Positions 9,551 through 16,251 of a stretch of 64,000 bases of DNA are shown in pieces; within the stretch, counting starts at the first letter, position 1; each line of letters opens with the position of its first letter. The stretch comes from an uncultured Coriobacteriaceae bacterium (GTDB lineage Bacteria > Actinomycetota > Coriobacteriia > Coriobacteriales > Eggerthellaceae), in assembly GCA_900539675.1 (NCBI GenBank), contig UQDJ01000003.1:12172-76171 (forward strand). Reading direction: 5' to 3'. The notes beneath the pieces were generated by a model. The model made no database searches. It was not told where the DNA came from and saw only the letters and a list, made by a program, of their open reading frames with translations. A program made the translations under genes and the position numbers.

Positions 9551-10123
9551 TTACTTAGCCTCTTCTACTGCTTCTTCTACTACAGCTTCAGCAACTTCAG
9601 CAGCTTCTTCTACTGCCTCTTCGGCTACCTCGGCAACTTCTTCTACCTCTTCAACTGCTTCAACAGCTGCAAAGGTAGCTTCGTCGCCAACCAGGATGGT
9701 CAGGTTAGCCTTGATGTCGCGATACAGAGCGATAGACACCTTGTGCAGACCAGCAGACTTAATTGGAGTCTTGATATCTACACGACGGCGATCGATTTCG
9801 ATGCCGGCCTGAGCCTTGATAGCATCAACGATCATCTGAGCAGTTACAGAACCAAACAGAACGCCTTCTTCGCCTACGCGGGCTTCAACCTTAATGGTCA
9901 AAGCATCCAGCATTTCCTTGGTCTTGTTAGCTTCAGCAATACGGTTCTCTTCGCGAGCAGCAATGTTGTGCTTGCGCTGCTCGAGCTGCTTCAAGTTACC
10001 CTTGGTAGCAGCTACCGCTATTCCCTGTGGGAACAGATAATTGTTAGCAAAGCCGGGAGCGACCTCTACTACGTCGCCTTCGCCGCCCTTACCCTTTACT
10101 TCGCTCAGAAGGATTACTTTCAT
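9551..10123 (-). CDS. rplI: 50S ribosomal protein L9 with acidic C-terminal tail
   Basis: Large-subunit protein that binds 23S rRNA. Residues ~1-148 match the ordinary two-domain L9: MKVILLSEVKGKGGEGDVVEV at the start, a central helix, and a C-terminal domain ending near residue 148. An added tail of ~42 residues is almost wholly Glu, Ala and Val (repeated EEVAEVAEEA-like pieces). The tail makes the protein 190 residues against the usual ~148. Strong AGGAGG site before the ATG. It closes the rpsF-ssb-rpsR-rplI cluster. The tail's role is unknown. Confidence 0.95.
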   Translation of the reverse strand: MKVILLSEVKGKGGEGDVVEVAPGFANNYLFPQGIAVAATKGNLKQLEQRKHNIAAREENRIAEANKTKEMLDALTIKVEARVGEEGVLFGSVTAQMIVDAIKAQAGIEIDRRRVDIKTPIKSAGLHKVSIALYRDIKANLTILVGDEATFAAVEAVEEVEEVAEVAEEAVEEAAEVAEAVVEEAVEEAK

Positions 10124-10137
10124 CTGATCCTCCTATC

Positions 10138-10398
10138 TTAGCGGTTGCGACGATCGCCACGGCCGCTTACTGCAGGCACAGCATAAGGCATGAGAGCCAT
10201 TTCACGTGCGCGCTTTACAGCATTGGCGATATCGCGCTGGTGCTGGGTGCAAGCGCCCGTAACACGACGGGGCTTGATCTTCCCACGGTCAGTAACATAC
10301 TTGCGCAGCATCTGAGTGTCTTTGTAGTCGACATATTCTGCGTGGTCCTTGCAGAACTGGCAATACTTTCGACGAGGCTGCTTTGTGTAGTCAGACAT
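10138..10398 (-). CDS. rpsR: 30S ribosomal protein S18 (zinc-binding form)
   Basis: Small-subunit protein that pairs with S6 on the 30S platform. 86 residues. A reading frame continues further upstream to 10494 but overlaps ssb; the start at 10398 gives the normal MSDYTK opening with an AGAGG ribosome site. Cys13-x2-Cys16 and Cys50 (VTGAC) plus nearby His are the ligand pattern of the zinc-containing (C+) S18 type. The core [16 protein letters not shown] is strongly conserved. It lies between ssb and rplI in the classic S6-SSB-S18-L9 order. Confidence 0.96.
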   Translation of the reverse strand: MSDYTKQPRRKYCQFCKDHAEYVDYKDTQMLRKYVTDRGKIKPRRVTGACTQHQRDIANAVKRAREMALMPYAVPAVSGRGDRRNR

Positions 10399-10417
10399 GT
10401 AAACCTCTTTCGAATGA

Positions 10418-10864
10418 TTAGAACGGAATATCCGTGTCGTACACCGAGGCATCAACAACCGGCGCAGCCATAGGAGCTGGTGCCGGAGCAGCATTCATAG
10501 CAGGTGCCTGAGCTGCTGGAGCAGAAGTGCCACCATTGCGGCTCGTCATGAATTCAATTTCATCAACGATAACCTCAATCTTGCTGCGCTTCTGACCATC
10601 ACGTTCCCACTGGCTCCAACGAAGCTTACCTTCGATGGCCACCTTGCTACCTTTCTGCAAAAAGCGGGAAACGCTCTGTGCACGAGCACCAAACATCGTG
10701 CAGTCAATGAAATTGGGATAATCTTCCCATTCACCTGTCTGCTGATTCTTGCGACGATCATTAACTGCGATACCGAAGCCCAATACCGGCATACCGCCTG
10801 CAGTGGAGCGCAGATCAGGATCACGCGTCAAATTACCCGTAAGGGTTACTCGGTTGATGCTCAT
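10418..10864 (-). CDS. ssb: Single-stranded DNA-binding protein
   Basis: Essential ssDNA-coating protein of replication and repair. 148 residues: OB-fold in ~1-105 (opens [19 protein letters not shown]), a flexible Ala/Pro/Met-rich linker (~115-140), and a C-terminal tip ending YDTDIPF, the acidic peptide that recruits partner proteins. It lies between rpsF and rpsR, the usual position for the housekeeping copy. An AGAGGT ribosome site precedes the ATG. Confidence 0.97.
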   Translation of the reverse strand: MSINRVTLTGNLTRDPDLRSTAGGMPVLGFGIAVNDRRKNQQTGEWEDYPNFIDCTMFGARAQSVSRFLQKGSKVAIEGKLRWSQWERDGQKRSKIEVIVDEIEFMTSRNGGTSAPAAQAPAMNAAPAPAPMAAPVVDASVYDTDIPF

Positions 10865-10933
10865 GGTTAAAACCTCTTTCGTGGTACGAACTATTCCGTT
10901 CGCACGCTTGATTTCCTTGCTTTATTACTTACG

Positions 10934-11227
10934 TTAGTCGCGGTCAGGGCGAGCAACGATCATGTGACGTACCACTGCGTCAGAGATGCGCAGAACGCGG
11001 TCGAGCTCAGCAATGTTTGCAGGTTCTGCATGGAAATCGATAAGGGTGTAATCACCGTCAGTCAGACCATTGATTTCGTAAGCGAGCTTGCGCTTACCCC
11101 AGTTGTCTACATTATCGACAACACCATTACCTTCTGCGAGGGCAGTTTCGATACGCTTCATAACAGCGATACGGGATTCTTCGTCGATAGACGGAGCTAC
11201 AAAATACAAGAGTTCATAAGCCTTCAT
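10934..11227 (-). CDS. rpsF: 30S ribosomal protein S6
   Basis: Binds S18 and 16S rRNA. 97 residues with the normal opening MKAYELLYFVAPSIDEE and the WGKRKLAYEI segment. First gene of the rpsF-ssb-rpsR-rplI cluster, with an excellent AGAGGAGGTGA ribosome site. Promoters are presumably in the 555-base gap upstream, which also holds a perfect palindrome at 11379-11401. Confidence 0.97.
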   Translation of the reverse strand: MKAYELLYFVAPSIDEESRIAVMKRIETALAEGNGVVDNVDNWGKRKLAYEINGLTDGDYTLIDFHAEPANIAELDRVLRISDAVVRHMIVARPDRD

Positions 11228-11378
11228 CAGTTCACCTCCTCTGGACTTACGGCTTCGGGGTTTGAAGGCATTCCCGAAGCAGGATTAGCCGATTCATAAT
11301 AGCAAAGGCTTAGGCCCCAGAAACGATAACGGCTTTGAACTCACCGTTTACACACAATCGCTTTGCGTAAAACCGAAC

Positions 11379-11401
11379 GCATAATGACGCTGTCATTATG
11401 C
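11379..11401. promoter_or_regulatory. Perfect palindrome upstream of rpsF
   Basis: GCATAATGAC-GCT-GTCATTATGC: two 10-base arms around 3 bases, no T-run on either side, about 150 bases upstream of rpsF. It is more like an operator than a terminator; function is inference. Confidence 0.4.
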
Positions 11402-11573
11402 ATTTCATCATGCCCGTTGTATTGATACCTGTTTCACAGATATCCGTTGCACTGCGCTCCCTATTCCGTTTTCACTTCATCTATCGTAGCGGTGTTATTA
11501 GAACTTTCATGGATCACGTTTATATATTGAGTGCAAATGTAGATCTGATGTCCATAAAGCCCTCACATAGTAA

Positions 11574-11595
11574 AGCCGTGCCCGAAGGCACGGCT
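11574..11595 (-). terminator. Hairpin downstream of the 11783-12361 gene
   Basis: AGCCGTGCC and GGCACGGCT pair perfectly around a 4-base loop. On the minus strand a short T-rich stretch (TTTACTA) follows. It lies about 190 bases after the acidic-protein gene. Confidence 0.55.
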
Positions 11596-11782
11596 CAGTT
11601 AGAAGCTATAGGTTTTTGAATACCTGTTTCACATTCACACCGGAAGACCACTTCGCATCGGCTGGGCGGCGGTCATAGGAAGGCCACTTCATATTAGTCA
11701 ACCTAACAGGCAATTTTTTCTCAAGCAACCATCTCAAACAGCCATCCAGCCAAGAATCGTAAAGATGCCTTTCGTGAATGCG

Positions 11783-12361
11783 TTATGCATTCTTATCCTC
11801 GTTAGCCAGCTCTTGAAGCTTCTTCATAGTGTTAGGCAATTCGGCTTCAGCTTCCGTTTCTACATCTAGACCAGGGACAAGACCAGGCTGTTGGGTTGGG
11901 TCGATCGTACCTTCCATCTCGAGCTCCAACTTCAAGCCCTCCATAAAGTTTGGCGCTGGGCCCACATAGACAATCGTGCGATCGATACCATTATCGTCAT
12001 ACAGATAACCAAAAGCGTAGGCCTGTTCTTCACCCGGCAAGCCGCCTTCAGCAATCAGAGCATCTTTGGTGCCATCGTCGGTTTCAATGTAGCCGTCATA
12101 ACAAAAAGCATAAGCGGTAGCACCACGAGCACCTTCCACTTCCTGGCGGGCAGCCAAGAAACACTGTTCCACATCATCAGCAGGATGGGTTTCGATAAAC
12201 AAGTTCTCCTTTACTGCCAAGCCGGTAAAGGGAACTACTTCTTCACCTTGTTCCATCTTGTCTGCAGCGGTATCCAATACGGCACGGATGACCGTCTTGA
12301 GTACATCATCAATATCTTCTTCGGGATTAAAATCCGAAGGATTAACCATACGTTCGGCCAT
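11783..12361 (-). CDS. Acidic protein of unknown function
   Basis: Not recognised. With the start chosen here the protein is 192 residues and strongly acidic. Residues ~40-150 look folded, with alternating hydrophobic segments (VVPFTGLAVKENLFIET, ATAYAFCYDGYIE, AYAFGYLYDD, RTIVYVGPAP), while the last ~35 residues are Glu-rich. The frame is open up to 12448, but the ATG at 12361 has an AAAGG site 6 bases upstream, whereas the longer start has none. It is followed after ~190 bases by a terminator hairpin. No signal peptide or membrane segment, so probably cytoplasmic. The neighbours do not indicate a function. Confidence 0.7.
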   Translation of the reverse strand: MAERMVNPSDFNPEEDIDDVLKTVIRAVLDTAADKMEQGEEVVPFTGLAVKENLFIETHPADDVEQCFLAARQEVEGARGATAYAFCYDGYIETDDGTKDALIAEGGLPGEEQAYAFGYLYDDNGIDRTIVYVGPAPNFMEGLKLELEMEGTIDPTQQPGLVPGLDVETEAEAELPNTMKKLQELANEDKNA

Positions 12362-12529
12362 GGCTATCCTTTCGTCGTCTGTCATGTCGTGTTGCAGTGT
12401 ATCACGAGCCTTGCGCCATTTCTTATGGCTAACTTTCGAGCGGCACATTTGGCAACACCGACCGTCTGATTACGTTTCGCTCCTTCTCAATCGAACAAGA
12501 CATGGAGCTTTTCTCATAATTGTCCAGGA

Positions 12530-12559
12530 TTGCACAGCTGAAATTTAGTGGATTATAAT
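12530..12559 (+). promoter_or_regulatory. Sigma-70-type promoter of the 12684 gene
   Basis: TTGCAC (12530-12535) and TATAAT (12554-12559) separated by 18 bases. It is one of the best promoter matches in the window and is directly followed by the LexA-type box. Confidence 0.75.
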
Positions 12560-12560
12560 A

Positions 12561-12574
12561 CGAACAGATGTTCT
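12561..12574. promoter_or_regulatory. LexA/SOS-type operator
   Basis: CGAACAGATGTTCT matches the Gram-positive LexA consensus CGAACRNRYGTTYC at all but the last base and contains the palindromic core GAAC-N4-GTTC. It begins one base after the -10 element, where bound repressor would block transcription start. Confidence 0.72.
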
Positions 12575-12683
12575 ATTACTTGACTCTCAATGAGGCTATA
12601 AACACCATTCAGAGCTCACGTAACTCAGCCTGTTGAATGGTAATCCGAAGAGCAACTAACAACAAGGAGCGCAGCAAATAACA

Positions 12684-12998
12684 ATGGTGTACGGCGGTCG
12701 CAAATGGCAGAAGAAGCGGGTATCAGTCATTGTGCTCTACAGCACATCTGGCTTGCTGACCCCTTTAACCTTGTACTGGGATGATGGTCGTTCATTTAAT
12801 ATGTCTGTTCTTGAATTTCGTGGAGTGCGCCCTTCGGAACGTTTAGGTGAATATTGCTGTGATTACTTAGTTATGTTTGGCTGCCATAAGCGCCATCTCT
12901 ACCGCGATAATTACGGATGGTTTGTCGAAGTGCCGGCACACGATACCGACAACACCGCAGACTGGCCTCCAGCAGGATGCTGGGATCCGGAGGCTTAA
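12684..12998 (+). CDS. Small putative SOS-regulated protein, unknown function
   Basis: 104 residues, basic N-terminus, no signal peptide. The pattern LTPLTLYWDDGRSF, then LYRDNYGWFVEV, recalls small beta-rich domains in which a W-x-x-G-R-x-F core precedes an aromatic C-terminal strand, as in DUF6504-like proteins found near error-prone polymerase genes. That similarity is from memory and weak. A promoter with a LexA-type box lies 110-150 bases upstream with no other gene in between, so induction by DNA damage is a reasonable inference. Ribosome site: AAGGAG at 12663-12668, rather far from the ATG (15 bases). No repair gene is adjacent. It could be a DNA-damage accessory protein, but nothing in the sequence proves it. 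Confidence 0.7.
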   Translation: MVYGGRKWQKKRVSVIVLYSTSGLLTPLTLYWDDGRSFNMSVLEFRGVRPSERLGEYCCDYLVMFGCHKRHLYRDNYGWFVEVPAHDTDNTADWPPAGCWDPEA

Positions 12999-13099
12999 AC
13001 GCAGGTTTTATTGAATCACCAGCGGCGCTTTAGCGTACCGATCACCTTATTACGCTACCAAGCAAGCGTTGCTAAACTAACTCGCTTTAAGAATAAGCA

Positions 13100-13121
13100 A
13101 AGCCCCGCTTTCGCGAGGCTT
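13100..13121 (-). terminator. Terminator after tRNA-Ser(CGA)
   Basis: Nine-base arms AAGCCTCGC/GCGGGGCTT (one G-T pair) around GAAA on the minus strand, followed by a weak T-rich tail, 9 bases past the tRNA 3' end. Confidence 0.7.
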
Positions 13122-13130
13122 AATACATTC

Positions 13131-13223
13131 TGGCGGAAGGAGAGGGATTTGAACCCTCGTTACCGGTAGTGCCGGTAAAACGGTTTTCGAGACCGCCGCA
13201 TTCAGCCGCTCTGCCATCCTTCC
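13131..13223 (-). tRNA. tRNA-Ser(CGA)
   Basis: 93 bases including encoded CCA. The acceptor GGAAGGA pairs with TCCTTCC, followed by discriminator G. The anticodon loop CTCGAAA gives anticodon CGA (reads UCG). The long variable arm is typical of class II tRNA-Ser. Confidence 0.95.
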
Positions 13224-13333
13224 ATAACGGTATTCAACGAGAAGTGTTGGCAGGAATAATCACGTGATTGATTATTACCCGATGGTAAAGCACTTCAGAA
13301 AAGCGCATTACAACACATTCCCTATGTAAAAGA

Positions 13334-13354
13334 AAACGCTCACCAAGAGCGTTT
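13334..13354 (-). terminator. Terminator after tRNA-Ser(GGA)
   Basis: Perfect 8-base arms AAACGCTC/GAGCGTTT with a 5-base loop. On the minus strand the tail is TTTTCTTTT. Confidence 0.8.
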
Positions 13355-13434
13355 CTAAAACGCGTCCGTCTTAGACGCTTCAAATATATCAAACTTCCGC
13401 GTTGGTTTTACAACTTTTCAGAAGCGATTATCAG

Positions 13435-13527
13435 TGGCGGAGAGATGGGGATTCGAACCCCAGATACGCTTTTGGCGTATACACGATTTCCAATCGTGCT
13501 CCTTAAGCCAGACTCGGACATCTCTCC
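13435..13527 (-). tRNA. tRNA-Ser(GGA)
   Basis: 93 bases including encoded CCA. The acceptor GGAGAGA pairs with TCTCTCC, followed by discriminator G. The anticodon loop TTGGAAA gives GGA (reads UCC/UCU). Long variable arm present. It is separated from the tRNA-Ser(CGA) gene by its own terminator. Confidence 0.95.
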
Positions 13528-13559
13528 AAATGCAATGCTATTTGCATGTGCAAGACGGC

Positions 13560-13589
13560 AGTATACACTAAATTAGTACTCTGTAACAA
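13560..13589 (-). promoter_or_regulatory. Probable promoter of tRNA-Ser(GGA)
   Basis: Minus strand: TTGTTA (complement of 13584-13589), 18 bases, TATACT (complement of 13560-13565). It overlaps the end of the ABC ATPase gene. Confidence 0.5.
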
Positions 13590-14409
13590 GAGAATAATAA
13601 CCATCTTGCGACAAGATTCTTAAAGGTACGCCAAATAAATTCGAAACCCGCTCTGTGGTCAGGGCTTCTTCTTTAGGTTTGTCGTCAAAAAGTTTGCCTT
13701 CGCGAATCATAATGACGCGTTTTATTTCAGGAATAATATCTTCGGGGTAGTGCGTCACCAAAATAATCGCCTTACCCGCTGCGGTAAGATCACGCATGGT
13801 TTTACGCACGTAATACATACCCTCAGGATCAAGCCCTGTGGTAGGCTCATCAAGCACCAGCACTTCTGGATCATGGACAAGCGCTCGAGCAATCAATACG
13901 CGCCGTGCTTGGCCGGACGAAAGCGTCATAACATCCTGGTTTGCCAGATGCTCAATACCTAAAAACTCAAGCGTCTTTCTCACTTTCGCTTTACCAGCTT
14001 CGTTCATCCTATACCGTCGCGGTACACCCAAGGCACCTAACAAACCGCCATATACCACTTCAAATACCGGTAGATGCACGGTAATTTGGTTTTGCATAGT
14101 GGAAGAAACAACCCCTAAGGTTTGCTTAATCTCGTCAAGCGTCACCAGATTCTTGCCCTTAAAAAGAACGGGTGGCTCATCGCGATACAGGGGGAATACT
14201 TCACGCGTAATGAGATGGATAAAAGTGGATTTACCCGCACCGTTAGGACCAATAAGAGCAATGCTTTCACCTTGATGAAGTGTAAAATCATCAACCTGTA
14301 AAATCACCTTGCCCTCACGGCGCACCGTCGCGTCATGAAGCTGAATAAGAGGAGGCTCGGTGTCTGGCTCAGAACTATTCTGCTGGTGTTGAAAAATATC
14401 TTCACTCAT
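13573..14409 (-). CDS. Stand-alone ABC ATPase (ModF/YlmA-like)
   Basis: 278 residues from the ATG at 14409, which has an AGAGGA ribosome site; an upstream in-frame start at 14535 adds 42 unlikely residues. Walker A GPNGAGKST begins at residue 54, the signature is LSSGQARRVL (Ser in place of the first Gly), Walker B is VLVLDEPTTGLDP, and the H-loop is VTHYPEDI. The whole protein is one nucleotide-binding domain without membrane segments. The weak similarity is to soluble ModF/YlmA-type ATPases. No permease or binding protein is adjacent, so transport is uncertain; a regulatory or assembly role is equally possible. Confidence 0.82.
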   Translation of the reverse strand: MSEDIFQHQQNSSEPDTEPPLIQLHDATVRREGKVILQVDDFTLHQGESIALIGPNGAGKSTFIHLITREVFPLYRDEPPVLFKGKNLVTLDEIKQTLGVVSSTMQNQITVHLPVFEVVYGGLLGALGVPRRYRMNEAGKAKVRKTLEFLGIEHLANQDVMTLSSGQARRVLIARALVHDPEVLVLDEPTTGLDPEGMYYVRKTMRDLTAAGKAIILVTHYPEDIIPEIKRVIMIREGKLFDDKPKEEALTTERVSNLFGVPLRILSQDGYYSLVTEY

Positions 14410-14540
14410 CGCATCCTCTTCTCTTGGCGTACTTGGCTCTATCGGACATACTTGCAGCGTACTTATGGTGTACTTGTTGCGTACTGGGGTAAACATATAC
14501 GGGCGCCGTTGGGCGCACTGATGGTTTACATCCATAAGTG

Positions 14541-14560
14541 ATGCACCTTATGTGGTGCAT
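14541..14560. repeat. Perfect hairpin downstream of the foldase gene
   Basis: ATGCACC-TTATGT-GGTGCAT, 7-base arms. It lies 9 bases from the terminator at 14570-14595, and the two hairpins form a pair just upstream of the ABC gene. Confidence 0.5.
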
Positions 14561-14569
14561 TCATATGAA

Positions 14570-14595
14570 CAGGGCGCCCCATTTGAAGCGCCCTG
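14570..14595 (-). terminator. Terminator after the foldase gene
   Basis: Arms CAGGGCGC/GCGCCCTG with a 10-base loop, 31 bases after the stop of the foldase gene. The T-run is weak. Confidence 0.6.
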
Positions 14596-14625
14596 CAAAA
14601 GTTTATATGTAACGTATCGCACGTC

Positions 14626-15906
14626 TTACTGATTATTAGACTGACCCTGATCACCGGAAGTGTCGCTACCCTGAGCGGCAGCATTAGCGGTATCCGCAGC
14701 ATCGGCACTCGCATCGGAGCCATTGCTTGATTGATCGGCACCCTGGTTAGCAGAGTTATCAGCCTGACCCTGATCTGCTGACTGATCTGCATTCTGATCT
14801 GCTGACTGATCTGCGCCCTGATCACCAGAGCCATCGCCATTCTGATCGTTGTTGTCCTCATATTGGGTCATATCCAGGTTGTAAGGAACATTGTCTGGCA
14901 TATCGTTAATTTGGATATCGGCCTGTTCTTTATAGGAGTTAAACCAATCGTTATATGCCTGGGACTGATTCTGTTGCTTCAAAATATTAGAAATGTAGTC
15001 TACAAATTCAGAGGGGTATTGATCCAGGCTCGTTGCTTTACCATCGCAGTGAAATTCCTGTGTGCACTTGATGATATGAATACCGTAATCACTGGTTACG
15101 AGACCAGAAACCTGACCTTCAGATAAGTTAGCCAAAGCATCAGTGTAGGGCTGAACAAAAGTATTGGTAACATCCCAACCTACATCGCCACCATTGTCTT
15201 TGGATCCCGTATCAGTGGAGTACTGTTTAGCAGCATCAGCAAAATCGAGCGTACCGGCGTTTATCTGATCTAATACCTGCTGAGCCGTATCCTGATCATC
15301 AGAAGAGAACAAAATATGAGATGAGCGCTTGGCACCATCAAACATGGTGTAATAGGTGTTCATCATATCGAGCACTTGGGAGTCATCAACGGTGGCAGCA
15401 TCTCCTGCGACATTCTGCATGAGAGCCTGATCGCGAAGATTCTGTTCAATGGATTCGCGATATTGTTCTTCTGTGACACCACCAGATTGCAACGCCTGCT
15501 TCCACTCATCATCGCTTTTGTAGTTAGCCTTAATCTTATTGATCTGCTCATCTACTTTAGATTCGTCGATCGTGATACCTTTTTCGTCACAGGCCTGTTT
15601 CTTCAGCTCAATATCAGTGTAGTAATCAATTACCTGACTGCGCACCGTTTCAGGATCCATAGAATTTTGTTTCATCCAATTTGCCCAATCCTGATCGCTG
15701 GTCAAATTAGAGCTATTGCGAAAATCCTGAATGTACTTAGTAATGGTGTCTTCCTGGATTTCAGTACCGTTTACGGTAGCTGCAACACCTCCGGTGTATC
15801 CGTAATTCGTGCTGCCGCACCCAACCAGTGCAAAGGTAAGTGCGCCAATACAAGCAGCGGTTGCACCAATTAAAGATACCTTTCGAAGTAGAGCCGTCTG
15901 TTTCAT
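14626..15906 (-). CDS. PrsA/SurA-like peptidyl-prolyl isomerase lipoprotein
   Basis: Extracytoplasmic foldase anchored by lipid. 426 residues from the ATG at 15906 (GGGAA ribosome site); the frame is open to 15924 but starts less well there. The lipoprotein signal ends with ALVGC (Cys ~residue 30). A SurA-like N-terminal domain (~45-185) precedes a parvulin/rotamase domain (~190-290: SSHILFSS, NGGDVGW, YGIHIIKC). The last ~75 residues are a low-complexity tail of Asp, Gln, Ala, Ser and Asn with repeated (S/N)ADQ units, also visible as near-identical DNA repeats at 14772-14822. Such a tail may span the wall or be a flexible spacer. A terminator follows. Confidence 0.86.
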   Translation of the reverse strand: MKQTALLRKVSLIGATAACIGALTFALVGCGSTNYGYTGGVAATVNGTEIQEDTITKYIQDFRNSSNLTSDQDWANWMKQNSMDPETVRSQVIDYYTDIELKKQACDEKGITIDESKVDEQINKIKANYKSDDEWKQALQSGGVTEEQYRESIEQNLRDQALMQNVAGDAATVDDSQVLDMMNTYYTMFDGAKRSSHILFSSDDQDTAQQVLDQINAGTLDFADAAKQYSTDTGSKDNGGDVGWDVTNTFVQPYTDALANLSEGQVSGLVTSDYGIHIIKCTQEFHCDGKATSLDQYPSEFVDYISNILKQQNQSQAYNDWFNSYKEQADIQINDMPDNVPYNLDMTQYEDNNDQNGDGSGDQGADQSADQNADQSADQGQADNSANQGADQSSNGSDASADAADTANAAAQGSDTSGDQGQSNNQ

Positions 15907-16135
15907 ATAGATTCCCTGTCTCATTAAATGTCATAGGCTGCGCAAAATGCGCAACTGTCCGTTATTTTGGCACAATGTGAATCAATGGCTTTTGTGAGCA
16001 CAATTTACTCACGTTAACGAACGTGGTTACCATAAGCTCTTCATATTTGCTGCGCCTATAGATTAGAGAAACTAAGCGTTACGCACTTTTTGTTGTTATG
16101 TGTGCAGGATGTTCACTTATTAGGGATATACCATA

Positions 16136-16165
16136 CTCGGCGCACCTATGCTCAGCGCACCTATA
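16136..16165. repeat. Tandem 15-bp repeat
   Basis: CTCGGCGCACCTATG is followed at once by CTCAGCGCACCTATA (13 of 15 identical). It abuts the typA terminator. Confidence 0.7.
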
Positions 16166-16166
16166 T

Positions 16167-16200
16167 ACAACAGGCAGCCGGTATGCCGACTGCCTGTTGT
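16167..16200 (-). terminator. Terminator after typA
   Basis: A long hairpin: ACAACAGGCAG pairs with CTGCCTGTTGT, and an inner CGG/CCG pair extends it (one C-A mismatch). 51 bases past the typA stop. Confidence 0.75.
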
Positions 16201-16251
16201 ATTAAGCTATAAATTTCTGCATTCTGAAGCAGAGATTATGTTCTTGGTAAT

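Larger units (their letters stand above)
11228..11782. other. 555-base gap upstream of the rpsF cluster
   Basis: No convincing gene. It contains a perfect 10-bp-arm palindrome (11379-11401), a terminator hairpin (11574-11595), and a 13-base near-repeat GGAAG(A/G)CCACTTC around 11642 and 11680. A 73-codon reading frame at 11398-11619 runs into the terminator and lacks a ribosome site, so it was not called. Confidence 0.45.
12362..12683. promoter_or_regulatory. Intergenic region with SOS-type promoter and structured leader
   Basis: Holds the promoter and LexA-type box of the downstream small gene (described separately), then a leader of ~110 bases with an 8-bp inverted repeat, ACCATTCA (12604-12611) and TGAATGGT (12634-12641). 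The promoter of the leftward acidic-protein gene must also lie here but was not resolved. Confidence 0.55.
15907..16251. other. 345-base gap between typA and the foldase gene
   Basis: No gene. It contains the promoter region of the foldase gene, a 15-bp tandem repeat (16136-16165) and the typA terminator (16167-16200). Confidence 0.5.

Noticed and set aside
11398..11619. 73-codon rightward frame upstream of rpsF
   Set aside because: No ribosome site, no recognisable protein, and it runs through a terminator hairpin.
13573..14535. Longer start for the ABC ATPase
   Set aside because: The extra 42 residues do not resemble the family, and the ATG at 14409 has a proper ribosome site.
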